Both the position numbers and the translations under genes were made by a program. Source: Kappaphycus alvarezii (taxonomy: Eukaryota; Rhodophyta; Florideophyceae; Gigartinales; Solieriaceae). Taken from it: a stretch of 64,000 bases of DNA. The notes under the pieces are model-generated. The model made no database searches. It was not told the DNA's origin and saw only the letters and a list, made by a program, of their open reading frames with translations. How positions within the stretch are numbered: position 1 is the first letter of the stretch; every line of letters starts with the position of its first letter. The stretch covers positions 620,001 through 684,000 of the forward strand of contig NADL03000609.1 in assembly GCA_002205965.3 (NCBI GenBank), read 5' to 3'. This document shows, one piece after another, positions 19,634 to 29,790 of this stretch.

Positions 19634-20286
19634 TGATATAATGAAAATTGTAGATATTCCTTGGCATGCTGCGCTGGCTGAGCTGGCTGCGCTGGCTCAG
19701 TTGCATTGCTGCGCTGGCCGAGTTGGCATGCTGCGCTGGCCGAGTTGGCATGCTGTGCTGGCTGAGTTGGCATGCTGCGCTGGCTGAGTTGGCACTGTAC
19801 TTACAATTATATTTTTAGTTATTTTTAGGGGGATGCTTTGCACTGTACTGTGGCGGTGCAGATTTGGCACATAGGTACTGTATAGGTGCTACAGAATGTG
19901 AGGGTTGAAAACTATATATAAGGGGCTGTTTGCATGAAATGGTAGGACTACTTGGGAGCCAGCATACCCGAGCGGGGCGCTCAACAAGTTAAGTCAAACA
20001 CAAAGCATAAAGGAAGTTGGCAGACAGCTTCAAGCTTAGTCCCAAATAGTTATGAAGTTGAGAGTCAACTTCAGACCCAAGAAGCATTTATTTTACCCTA
20101 GTCACTAAGCATAGGTGGTAGACCCTGCCCCTTCCATACTTGCTTGTAGCCCATTCAACTGTCGTCCCTATACACTCCTTTTCGTTCGTTCAACTATACC
20201 ACGGTAGCACTTTTGTCGCTTGCAACACCTCCTTCTTGGGGTGGTTGATTCTGAATATCTCTTCTCCCGACGATTTACCCCTATCA
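19634..20286 (+). repeat. 5' LTR of gypsy copy 2
   Basis: 653 bp. Apart from one 22-bp repeat unit fewer and scattered single-base differences, including one G more near 19830, it matches the 3' LTR (24839-25512). A TATATATAAG box lies near 19913. Confidence 0.93.
19665..19792 (+). repeat. 22-bp tandem repeats in the LTR
   Basis: About six imperfect units with core GCTGCGCTGGCYGAGTTGG. The 3' LTR (24870-25019) has one unit more. Shorter related repeats lie in the solo LTR at 29294-29356, minus strand. Position in U3 upstream of the TATA box suggests an enhancer-like array; that role is inference. Confidence 0.8.
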
Positions 20287-20374
20287 TTTGGTACTCTTGT
20301 GGAGGGGGTTGCACCCGAGGTATTCGAGTTGAGCAGTCTTAGGGAACCATTCGAGGGATTTCTTTTCTGTAATC

Positions 20375-21343
20375 ATGGATCTCAACGCTGCTCGTATAAC
20401 GTTCACAGGGGGCAAGAATGAAGACGTTGAGGAGTTTCTCTATACATATGTCAACGTTGTGATGCGTGAGAAGAGCGATGAAGAGAAGGCCGAAAGTATC
20501 TTCGCCTATCTTCATGGTGACGCAAAGCACAAATATAAGGCCAAGTTTATCAACGGGTGGTCTCTTAACGGGAATGGGCGTAACTTCGGTGAGGTATGTG
20601 AGTGGCTTGTGAAAGAATATGCTAAGGAGGTAGAACCAGATGAGATGATTCGTACCGCCATAGAGGCCCGGCTCAACTTCGACGATTTGTTAAGCTCATT
20701 GGTATACTTGTGTGATCTCTATGAAAAGGCTGGGTTCAACGCCCAAGCCAAGTACGGAATGCTGCGTAAGGCGGCGATGGGGGATAAGCGGCTCTCCGAT
20801 TTCCTCCTCATCAAGGGCCCTCACACTTTTAATGAACTGAAGGGTACCATAGTAGAATTTGTCAAAAATTCGGAGACGTTTCAGTCACTAAGTGAAATGC
20901 CGACGGAAACCCGTACATCTATGCCGATCGTACATCCTGAAAAGAATTATCAAAGGCCAGCGACTAGCGCAGCAGCATTGGAATCAGTCAGGAGCGATGT
21001 CAAAAACTTGGAAGAAAGGTTGGAAACCCGATTCGATAATCGACTTGACATGATAACCTCGCAGTTGGAAAGCCTTACTCTTACCATTAAGAAGAACCAG
21101 TCTGGGGCCCCAAGGCCGCAGAAGTCTGTTCCTACTGTCACAAGCCTGGACACTTTGCAAATAGGTGTCCTGATAATCCACATAGAAACACTCGTTGTGG
21201 AAAGTGCGGTCGATATGGGCATCATGAAAGTAACTGCTGGTCTAAAGACAACAGAAGAGCAAATTTATCGGAAGCAAGGAGTGAGTCAGGACCAGAGTGA
21301 AAATTTACAAAAAGAAGGATCAAAGGTTGACGGATGCCGGTAA
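20375..21343 (+). pseudogene. gag: Gag of gypsy copy 2 (frameshifted in zinc knuckles)
   Basis: Same start and sequence as copy 1 for about 245 codons. One C is missing from the C-run near 21112, so the two CCHC knuckles are out of frame and the frame ends at 21343. The rest resumes at 21297 in the proper frame. Confidence 0.85.
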
Positions 21344-23360
21344 TGTATCCATCGCTGAAGAAATCAGTCAAGTCAATGTGACAAAAAGGGATGGGGAAGG
21401 GAACATTTTATCGAAGAAACCTAGGCTAGATTATGGAATGCTGGAACATATCCCAGCACCTGTACCTCCTCGAACCAAGAGGTCTGATCAAGTTGTTCCA
21501 GGAGTTGGAGTCACTCCGGCCAAGAAGACGAAAAAGAGTAAGAAATTTAAGAATATCCCAAAGGACGTACTAGAATATGTGAAGAAGTACAATTTGGTGG
21601 CTGAGCTTGCATCAGCCCCAACTGGGATAACGTTTGGTCAACTTTTGAGGGGCGACGCAGAGGACGCGAGGAAAGAACTCAAAAAAATTATCAGGTCTAA
21701 TAAGTCCGCTAAGGGTAAGAAACTGTTTCTTCAATCGGCCTCGACAGCACCAAGACGTCTTAAACTAGTACCAGTCAAAGTATTGGGAATGCAAACCCAA
21801 GCTCTTTTCGATTCGGGCGCTGTTCCAAACCTTATTTCAGAAACTTTGGTGACAGATCTAGGTCTTGAAATTATTCCAACTACTCGAAGAATAACTGTGG
21901 CGGATGGAACCGTATCAAAATGCATGGGCACTGTTGACAAGGTTTCCGTGTTCTTTGGGGACTCTAAAGTTGATTTAGACTTTCTTGTCATGCCTGATCT
22001 CCCTTTCGATGCAATCATTGGCTGCCCTACCATGGAAAGACTAGGGACCTGCATTGACTTGGGCAACCAAATCGTTTCAGTTAATGTTGACGGCAGAACC
22101 GTGAAGATGCCCCTGGATTTCGACAAAAGCACACATCCGGTAGATTTGAAAGAAACGGACAGTGAAGATTTCACTTCTAGCTATGACAGCGAAGATTTCG
22201 AACCAACTAACACTTTCGGAAGTGGAGAAGGGTACGCTCGGGGGATACTGAACATGGCATGGGATGATTATGATTCTGGGTTTGAAACAGATGAAGACTG
22301 GAATTCTAGGGTAGGTGTGACACCTGAATGTGTTTCTTTTTGCGATAATATCGAATCAAAGGACGGAATTCGGAGCATGAAAGAAGATTACAATTGCAAG
22401 GAAAACAGGAATATATCGGATTCCATATCTGAAGATGTGAGCACGCCGGAAAAGGTCCTTCAAAATATTGAGGTTGAGAATCAAGAAGAAAAAGGGCGCC
22501 AAATGGCAGAAATCCAAGGAAAAGTGCAGCACCTTCCCGCCGCCGCCTCACTGAAAATATCCGACATGTTAGCATCTTCCGAAGTAATTGCATGGAGTGT
22601 ATCAGATTTAAGACAAGCAAGTGTACCGGTCACTCACTCATTTGAACTTACCGATACTCAACCAATTTACCACAGGCCTAGACGTCAACCGCCAAAATAT
22701 GACCAATTTATCTCAGAGAATGTTACAAGTATGCTGGAAAATGATATTATTCGGCCAGTTTCATCCCCATGGTCATTTCCAGTTGTGATAGCACCAAAGA
22801 AAGATGGAAAACTTCGCTTTTGCGTCGATTACCGACAGCTGAACCAGAGAATGATACCCGATCGATTTCCGATTCCAAACATGGAAGAAATCCTCGAGGA
22901 CTTGAAGGACGGGAGATACTTCACCTCAATTGATCTTTACACTGGTTATTGGCAGATTCCATTAGATGAAAAATGTAAGGAAATAACAACTTTTACCAGC
23001 AAAGCCGGTACATTCAGGTTCGAAGTGATGCCTTTTGGTCTCATGAATGCCCCAGCTACATTCCAAAGAATGATGAACGAGGTTTTGAAAGGACTTCCAT
23101 TTGCAAGAGTTTATATCGATGATGTGGTGATATTCTCAAAAACCTTGGATCAGCACATATCGCATGTCAAGACTGTGGTGGAGAGAATAGATGCGTACAG
23201 CCTGAAAATTAAGTTAAGCAAATGCTTCTTTGCGAAAACGTCTATCCAATTACTCGGTCATATCGTCGATCAAGAGGGAATTAAAGTGGATCCAGAGAAA
23301 ACGAAAAAAATCAAGTTGGCACCAGGCCCGCTTCAAAGACGGAGGTTCGAAGCTTCTTAG
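21297..23360 (+). pseudogene. pol: Protease-RT fusion of gypsy copy 2
   Basis: 687 codons in one frame from just after the zinc knuckles through the retropepsin (LFDSGAVPN), across the point where copy 1 has its stop (SGEGYARGILN here), and through RT with YIDD. This shows that gag, protease and RT form one continuous frame in the intact family, with no stop or frameshift between Gag and Pol. It breaks near 23335. Confidence 0.85.
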
Positions 23361-24032
23361 GACTGGCCTCATATTACAGAAGATTTATCAAAGATTTCGC
23401 CAAACTGCAGCACCGTTACATGCCAGCACTACGAAGAACGGAAAATTTTACTGGAACAAGGAAATGCAGACTGCATTTGAGGAGCTTAAAGATAAGCTAT
23501 GTGTCCCCCAGTGCTCATGTATCCAGATTTCAAGAGACCATTTGTTGTGGAGACAGATGCCTCAGAACGGTCTTTGGGTGCCATTTTGTCCCAAAAAGAC
23601 GAAAACGGAAGACTACACCCTGTTCAATTCGCAAGTCGCACTCTGAATGATGCGGAAAAGAGATACTCAGTCTGCGAGAAAGAAGCGCTAGCTGTCGTCT
23701 TCGCACTGAAAAAGTTTCGCGTATACCTTTTATCACTCGAGAAATTTGTCTTGATAACTGATCACCAGGCACTTAAGACAGCATTCCAAAAGAAGGATGT
23801 ACATCACCGCTTGGCCCGATGGCTCGACATTTTCGCAGAATATCGGTTTGAAATTGTGTATAGACCCGGACGCAATAATCAGCCTGCCGATTACCTATCC
23901 CGCTTGAGGGATCCACTGAGTCCAAATGAAAAGGCTTCCGAGGACATCGTCGGAGTTGCTGAGATGCAGGCGCCGAACGAAACAAAGTACGAAGCTAATA
24001 TTACGGACTTATTAAGTTCTTGGATGGACTAG
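23361..24032 (+). pseudogene. pol: RNase H of gypsy copy 2
   Basis: Same RNase H sequence as copy 1 (VVETDASERSLGA, YSVCEKEALA, LITDHQALK, PADYLSRLRDP) but entered through several one-base deletions between 23340 and 23515 and closed by a stop at 24032. Confidence 0.8.
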
Positions 24033-24054
24033 AAATAGAAAGGTTAATCTGGAA

Positions 24055-24802
24055 CATAGAAATTGGGTACGCAGGAATCAAAAGGCTTTTACATTGTGGA
24101 ATGGAAAACTCTTCCGGCACACTAAAGCCGGTCCCCGACTAGTGGCCCCTTTGAAAGAAAGAATGAAGATCTTGAGGACTTTCCATGAAAGTTAGGCATT
24201 GGGATCTCGACACAACCAAAAAATTCGTAACTGAGAGATTCTGGTGGCCCGGTATCCATAAGGACGTCTATAATTTCGTGAAAAGCTGCGACAACTGCCA
24301 AAAATTCACTCCAATACGGAAGTATAAGACAACTCTAAGTTTTCCAGTTTCCGGTCTCTTTGAAACCTTCTCAATTGACTTTGCGGGCCCGTTCAAGGAA
24401 ACATCTTCCGGAAACAAATATCTCCTTATAGGGGTGGAACATCTTACTGGATGGCCAATAGCAGTTGCAGTTGAGGAGGCAAATGCTGAGGTGGTACTGA
24501 AATTCATCGAAAAAGAAATAATGAACCGTTTGGCCTTCCAAAAAGGATCATCTCGGATAACGCCCTTTGTTTTACTGCAACTTCACTGCTTCGTTTCTTG
24601 GAAGAGAAAGGGATTCAGCTCAAGACAGTTCTCGACTACGCTCTTATGTCAAACGGGAAAGCGGAAGGATGGTTGGAACTATCAAACGCGCACCTACTTT
24701 TTGGAATATTTTATAGGTAATCAACTGAATCCCTATTCGTTTGAAAGGCCTCATGTTTTAACAATAAGGCAACTTACATTAATAGAAACAGAAGAAGAAT
24801 GA
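24055..24802 (+). pseudogene. pol: Truncated integrase of gypsy copy 2 joined to accessory-domain tail
   Basis: Zinc-binding part and core up to about the third catalytic residue, with frameshifts near 24190 and 24520. Around 24690 the sequence jumps to FIGNQLNPYSFERPHVL and ends ETEEE, which matches the tail IGNELLPYPYSEPYTL of the second accessory module of copy 1. About 1.5 kb present in copy 1 is therefore deleted. Confidence 0.75.
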
Positions 24803-24838
24803 TGACGAGTCGGGACGTTCGTCTTGAGCGAGGGGGCG

Positions 24839-25512
24839 TGATATAATGAAAATTGTAGATATTCCTTGGCATGCTGCGCTGGCTGAGCTGGCTGCGCTGG
24901 CTCAGTTGCATTGCTGCGCTGGCCGAGTTGGCATGCTGCGCTGGCCGAGTTGGCATGCTGTGCTGGCCGAGTTGGCATGCTGTGCTGGCTGAGTTGGCAT
25001 GCTGCGCTGGCTGAGTTGGCACTGTACTTACAATTATATTTTTAGTTATTTTTAGGGGATGCTTTGCACTGTACTGTGGCGGTGCAGATTTGGCACATAG
25101 GTACTGTATAGGTGCTACAGAATGTGAGGGTTGAAAACTCTATATAAGGGGCTGTTTGCATGAAATGGTAGGACTACTTGGGAGCCAGCATACCCGAGCG
25201 GGGCGCTCAACAAGTTAAGTCAAACACAAAGCATAAAGGAAGTTGGCAGACAGCTTCAAGCTTAGTCCCAAATAGTTATGAAGTTGAGAGTCAACTTCAG
25301 ACCCAAGAAGCATTTATTTTACCCTAGTCACTAAGCATAGGTGGTAGACCCTGCCCCTTCCATACTTGCTTGTAGCCCATTCAACTGTCGTCCCTATACA
25401 CTCCTTTTCGTTCGTTCAACTATACCACGGTAGCACTTTTGTCGCTTGCAACACCTCCTTCTTGGGGTGGTTGATTCTGAATATCTCTTCTCCCGACGAT
25501 TTACCCCTATCA
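24839..25512 (+). repeat. 3' LTR of gypsy copy 2
   Basis: 674 bp; preceded by the purine tract GAGCGAGGGGGCG and followed by target duplication GTTTT (25513-25517). Confidence 0.93.
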
Positions 25513-25517
25513 GTTTT

Positions 25518-26412
25518 CCGGACAACCGCAATTGACTCAAAAAGGGTGTGGAAGGCGTGGATCGAGTTTTGTACGGAGGACGACCGCCAACCGATTCACT
25601 TTTCTGAAGGAATCCTAATTGACTTTATCGGCTGGCTGAAGATGTATCGCGAGCGAGGCACACGGGAAGTGGGCATGGAGTCCATCCCGAAGTATGTGTC
25701 AGCCATCCAGCGCTTGCACGAGTTCTATACGGGAAGGCCTGTTTCCCACTTCCCGTTCCTGGACGCGGTCATCTGCTCATACGGGAAGTGGGAAGAAGCG
25801 AACTTCCCTAAGAGCCTCGTGCGGTGTGGTGTGTACACGCAGAAGATGTTGATGATCTAGAACCTTGGCATGCAAACGCCGGTACTGAGTGTGCTACGCC
25901 ACTGTGCAGTGTGCCTGTTGGCCTACTGCATGAACGGGCTGCGCGAGTCGTCGACAATGACGATGGAGGCAAGCAAGGTTCTTGTGTAAGGCGATGCGAC
26001 GGCCCGGCTGTGCTACTGGAAGGGCCGTCTTATTAGCACGGAGCCTCCAGTGACTTATCATCGCGTCTCGCCGTAGGTTTCTTCGCCACTGGACTTGTTC
26101 AAGCGGTGGATGCGCAGCCGCGGCCGCCATTCTCAATTCTTTGCGCTGGACGGCGAGCCGGAGTTGTATGTGAGAGAGTCTCTGACGCGTGCTCTTTCCC
26201 GCTGTCTGGAGGCGCTCTTGTGGCGCACGCCACCTGACGGCAAGTTCACCTCGCACTCGCTGCGCATTGACGCGCACACGGAGCAGGTACTGGTGGCTAT
26301 CCCGCTGGCGGTGCGGATGTCAAGGTTTGGATGGGGCAAAAGCAGTGAGGAGATGGCTAATCTCTACTTTGACCGGACTATACGCACGAGTGGTGCGTCG
26401 ATCTGGTTTTGA
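25518..26412 (+). pseudogene. Tyrosine recombinase of DIRS-like element 1
   Basis: N-terminal part RVWKAWIEFCTEDDRQPIHF and FIGWLKMYRERGTREV (core-binding domain), then after a frame change near 25860 the catalytic domain: MNGLRESS (candidate first catalytic Arg), FTSHSLRIDAHT (His-x-x-Arg), SRFGWGKSSEEMANLYFD (Trp in the second His position and the Tyr nucleophile). This is the R-H-R-W-Y arrangement of DIRS-type recombinases. Frameshift and a stop after 25858 break it. Its 5' end is cut by gypsy copy 2. Confidence 0.8.
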
Positions 26413-26538
26413 GGCGCGCAGTACTTGCCACTGTCAAGTGTCGAGGCGATGCGGCGCGCGGGTTCCATCGACTAGAGCGCAGGAGCGCGTGAGCTGATCT
26501 CGTGACCTCGAACCTAAGGGGTTGGCTGTTTCGTCGTA

Positions 26539-26730
26539 TGTCGACCGCGGTTTATGCGCATGAAACGCATGTCATTGCATAGCGAAGGCAAGTCCCTGGA
26601 ATTGGGTCACGAAGCATACGTGGCGCACGTGTCCTACGTGGGCCCTGTTAAATTGCACTGCGTGCTGCGGCCTTATAGTAGTCGCCAATCAGACCCCCGG
26701 CGGTGAGTCGCCGGCATGCCGCTTTCTTTC
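26539..26730 (+). repeat. Right terminal repeat of DIRS-like element 1
   Basis: Direct-repeat partner of 16150-16341. A piece like the end of the left repeat (GCCTCTCTCTTT) recurs at 26760, which would fit a split repeat. Confidence 0.75.
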
Positions 26731-27689
26731 CCCACCCACCCTCCCTTGGCTGTGCCACGATGCCTCTCTCTTTTTGCGAGCGGAAACACTACATTTACTG
26801 TGGTGGCGAAGCTAAACGGGTGGGGACGCGGCCATTTTGGGCTACTGGAATGCGGTGGGCTCCGACACTGGAGTCTGCTGTAAGCAAGATGGACCCTGTT
26901 CGGGAAAGGCGCAGCAAGCGCTGAACGCCACGTGTATCCCCAATTTATATTGGAGGCCCCGAGGGGTGGACTCATGCTGCGGAGGGAAAGGGCGGGGGGT
27001 GCAAGAGGGGTCGGGTGCAAAGTCGGAAGCGAGCGCGAGCAAATCGACCAGCCTTTAGTTTTCGTGAGTTCTACTCCCTCCGGGGTTAGTAGCTGGACGC
27101 TTAAAGACCAGGCTACTTCGCCAGAGGCGGCTCATGAAGGGAGTTACAAAGTAATAAATGTGTTTCAGCGAGGCAGCCGATAGTGCACTGTAAAATTAGC
27201 AGTTGGGCCACATACAGAAAATTAATCATGAAAGGGGGGGAAATTTTGGGGTGTTTTAAATCCATGAAACGAATTTATTTTATGTTCGACGGTGCGTCGT
27301 GCGGGTACCGGCCACCTCCAGCACCCTCCTAACGAGGGTGCGGGGTGCCGAAAAAGGCGCCGCACTGCTCTACTAAAGTAAAGGGAAAATACGGCAAAAG
27401 GCAAAATGTCTGACCGCCGCCCCCCACCTCGCTTCAAACCCCGGACCTCGCGCTCTCTCACCCCTACACCGACCTCACTTACTCGTCCCACAATATCGAA
27501 CTCCTACCCATTTTTGCCGCGGTAACGGCTCGGAATTTTTCTGCAGTATTTAAACCATGGACAAACGCGGCGCATCGCCACGATATGTGTCCACATGGCA
27601 CTTTCAGCACAGATATTCGAGTCGCATTCACTAACAAATAAGAGAGAGGAAGAAGCCGAAGATGGGAGGGTAGGGTGGGTAAAGGAGAG
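26731..27689. other. Between the two DIRS-like elements; no gene recognised
   Basis: May include the outer part of the split repeats of element 1 (see 26760). A run AAAACACCCC near 27255, minus strand, resembles the short-insert core weakly. Open frames of 65-115 codons show no family motif. Confidence 0.35.
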
Positions 27690-27900
27690 AGGCATACCGA
27701 GGAAAATCAGTACAGTAGTCACCTCTCCACTAAATACTGTGACGGCTTGTTCGCCGTCGGCGGTTTCAGCCATTTCTGACGGCGGCGGGCGATCCGATAA
27801 CTGATCCAATCGTACGCGTCGAGTCTTGCCACACATGGCCAAACTCGCTATTCACTGAAATTCGTTTCATCCGCATAAACTAGACTTCTACACAGGACGA
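27690..27900 (-). repeat. Terminal repeat of DIRS-like element 2 (3' in element sense)
   Basis: Shares GGCATACCGAGGAAAATCAG, GATCCAATCGTACGCGTCGAG and TTCGTTTCATCCGCATAAAC with 32460-32669 in order. Confidence 0.8.
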
Positions 27901-28531
27901 AACATCCAACAAAAGCTGTGTCTCGACCAATCTGGTATCAGCAACATTGCTGGAGTCCGCGTTATTCGAAGCTTGTGCACCATTTCCGCGATCAAGTCCA
28001 CCGGCGGGCAGAGCGGTCGCACTTCCCCGCTACCCCAATTCTCCGATACCTCCTTGTACGCCTGAATTCGGGCGAAACGAGGGTGTTCTGCTAGTGTACG
28101 GTACAGAAACGCGTCGATAGGTACCCGCATTCCATCCACTACGGAACGCCTGAGCTGCCTCCTGATCTGTAAGTCTCCGCCGGAAAAGCGTCGCGACAGG
28201 CAATCGGCGAAGCGATTTGCCGCGGACGGGATCAATTCCAAGCGTATTTCTGGGCCGAGGCGATCCAGTACGACTTTCAACTGCCGAAGCTCGCACATCA
28301 TCGATCGGCCGGCCGACACGAATGCGTTCGTAATATGTACCACGGCTTGCTTGTCTACATGCAAAAGCAAACGTTTTTCGGTAAGTCGTATTACTTTTTT
28401 GCCTAGCTGACCGCTCAGCAGTAGGCGGATTGCCTTCAACTCTCGGTATGTTATCGATTGTGGTCGGTCTTTCCAGCTCCAAATTCCTTGCGCTCTCGAC
28501 TGCCCATCTACCTGTGTATCAATGAGTCTAT
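27888..28531 (-). pseudogene. RNase H C-terminal part of DIRS-like element 2
   Basis: Open from the LTR insertion point: SITYRELKAIRLLL, LLLHVDKQAVVHITN, LELIPSAANRFADCLSRRF, then LCPPVDLIAEMVHKLRITRT and PAMLLIPDWSRHSFC. This is RNase H plus the following conserved stretch of DIRS pol, with no stop over ~210 codons, better preserved than element 1. The ATG at 28598 lies in the inserted LTR and is not a natural start. Confidence 0.8.
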
Positions 28532-29385
28532 TGATTGGGTTAAATCGTCGGGAGAAGAGATATTCAGAACCAACTACCCCAAGAAGGTGATGTTGCAAGC
28601 GACAAAAGTGCTACCGTGGTATAGTTGAACGAATAAAAAGGAGTGTATATGGAAGAGAGTTGAGAGGGCTACAAGCAAGTATGAAAGGGGCAGGGTCTAC
28701 TACTGATGCTCTGTGAGCAGCGGAGGAAAACGTTTTCTTGGGTCTGAAGTTGACTCTCAACTTCCTACTACTCGGCACTTGACTTGAAGTTGTCTGCCAA
28801 CTTGCTTGACCTCTCCATACGGAAGCAGTTTACTCAGCTTATATAGACTTTTGGCTACCCCTAAAGTCTCAAAGAAACATACTAAGAACCATAAAATGCA
28901 CCAAATTGAATCGTGTGAACGAGAATGACTAACAGCAGATACTATCAGGACAAATATCTAGATTCTTTCCTTAATATATTGGTCCTCTACATCAGAGCCG
29001 AACAGTTCCCCCAAAATATCCATTCCGCCCAGGCAGTCCACATAAATATCCGCGAACGGCTTAGAATTCTCCATTTCCTCCTGCGAAATATTTAAACCAC
29101 TGAGGACGCCCCCATCCAATTCCAGAATCGAGAACATCTGGTCCATATTTTCCGGCCCCTTATATAGAGTTTTCAACCCTCACAACCCGTAGCACCAATA
29201 CAGTACCCATATGCCCTATTGGCACCGCTACAGTACGGCGCAAAGCCCCCCTCTAAAAATAATTGAGAATAAAACTGTAACTACAGTGACAGCGCAGCCA
29301 GCGCAGCATACCAGCGCAGCCAGCGCAGAGTGCCAGCGCAGCCAGCACAGAATGCCAAGTAATATCTACAATTTTCATTATATCA
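28532..29385 (-). repeat. Solo LTR of gypsy family, minus strand, with intra-LTR frame
   Basis: 854 bp; on the minus strand starts TGATATAATGAAAATTGTAG like gypsy copy 2 and ends TTTAACCCAATCA. TCTAT at 28527-28531 and 29386-29390 is a perfect target duplication. It has short GCGCAGCCA-type repeats, two TATATAAG boxes (near 29165 and 28842), and between them the C-terminal half of the acidic frame. Confidence 0.93.
28958..29146 (-). CDS. C-terminal half of the intra-LTR acidic protein
   Basis: 62 codons from an ATG about 20 bases after a TATA box (TCTATATAAGG). Carries EMENSKPFADIYVDCLGG followed by MDILGELFGSDVED. The longer LTR at 34025-35356 has the matching MENSKPFADICGDCLG in the second part of its frame, and the truncated LTR at 10569 has IDILEDLFGSDLEE. 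No known family recognised. A truncated but open version of the LTR gene. Confidence 0.5.
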   Translation of the reverse strand: MDQMFSILELDGGVLSGLNISQEEMENSKPFADIYVDCLGGMDILGELFGSDVEDQYIKERI

Positions 29386-29390
29386 TCTAT

Positions 29391-29790
29391 ATTGAGGGTA
29401 CCGCCATACTACACGTCTGTGGCATCCATGTGCATTGCAGCCGTTTCGGCTATGGGAACCAGGTCGCCAGGTCAGCTCTTGCCTGCTCAGAGTTATCCAA
29501 TTTTGCAAATCGCGAATACTCTGACGGGAAAGTCGACAGCGACCGCGAAAGTCTCGTGGCCGGCCGCTTGACATGTCCCAGTATAATTACCAAGTGTAGA
29601 AACGGGCCCAAGGCATAGCAAGCGTCAGGGAGACGCACACTCCATAGAAGTGAGACAAAGTCTTTGCGGAAACCCATCGCCGACCGTACCTGACATCGCG
29701 CAATATTTTTCGAGCCATATTATGTACCTTCACTAGCTTCCGTGGTGCGACCAAGAAGCGCATTTTCGTGCTGTCTATCAAGACCCATAA
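29391..29790 (-). pseudogene. RT end and RNase H start of DIRS-like element 2
   Basis: Minus strand: VLIDSTKMRFLVAPRKLVKV, YGRRWVSAKTLSHFYGVCVSL, AMPWARFYTW, then AAMHMDATDV and YGGTLN, in more than one frame; aligns with 18270-18660 of element 1. It ends where the solo LTR inserted. Confidence 0.75.

Larger units (their letters stand above)
19634..25512 (+). mobile_element. Ty3/gypsy LTR retrotransposon, copy 2 (nested, defective)
   Basis: LTRs at 19634-20286 and 24839-25512 begin TGATATAATGAAAATTG and end CCCCTATCA. GTTTT at 19629-19633 and 25513-25517 is a perfect 5-bp target duplication. The interior is nearly the same as copy 1 over gag and RT, but the end of integrase and almost all of the accessory region are deleted (about 24690). 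The U3 half of the LTR is unlike that of copy 1 and like the solo LTR 28532-29385. It inserted into the DIRS-like element. Confidence 0.95.
16150..26730 (+). mobile_element. DIRS-like (tyrosine-recombinase) retrotransposon 1, interrupted
   Basis: Direct terminal repeats at 16150-16341 and 26539-26730 enclose gag-like, RT, RNase H and tyrosine-recombinase pieces in the order of DIRS elements, with no integrase. Two later insertions break it: a copia solo LTR (17137-17477) and gypsy copy 2 (19634-25512). Stops and frameshifts run throughout, so the element is dead. The exact outer ends are not certain because DIRS elements make no target duplication. Confidence 0.85.

Noticed and set aside
19665-19792. 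Regular 22-bp repeats resembling a CRISPR array
   Set aside because: Units are directly adjacent with no spacers, lie inside an LTR, and the sequence is eukaryotic.
28532-28598. ATG at 28598 as start of a 236-codon protein
   Set aside because: Those codons lie in the U5 end of an inserted LTR; only the part after the LTR is RNase H.
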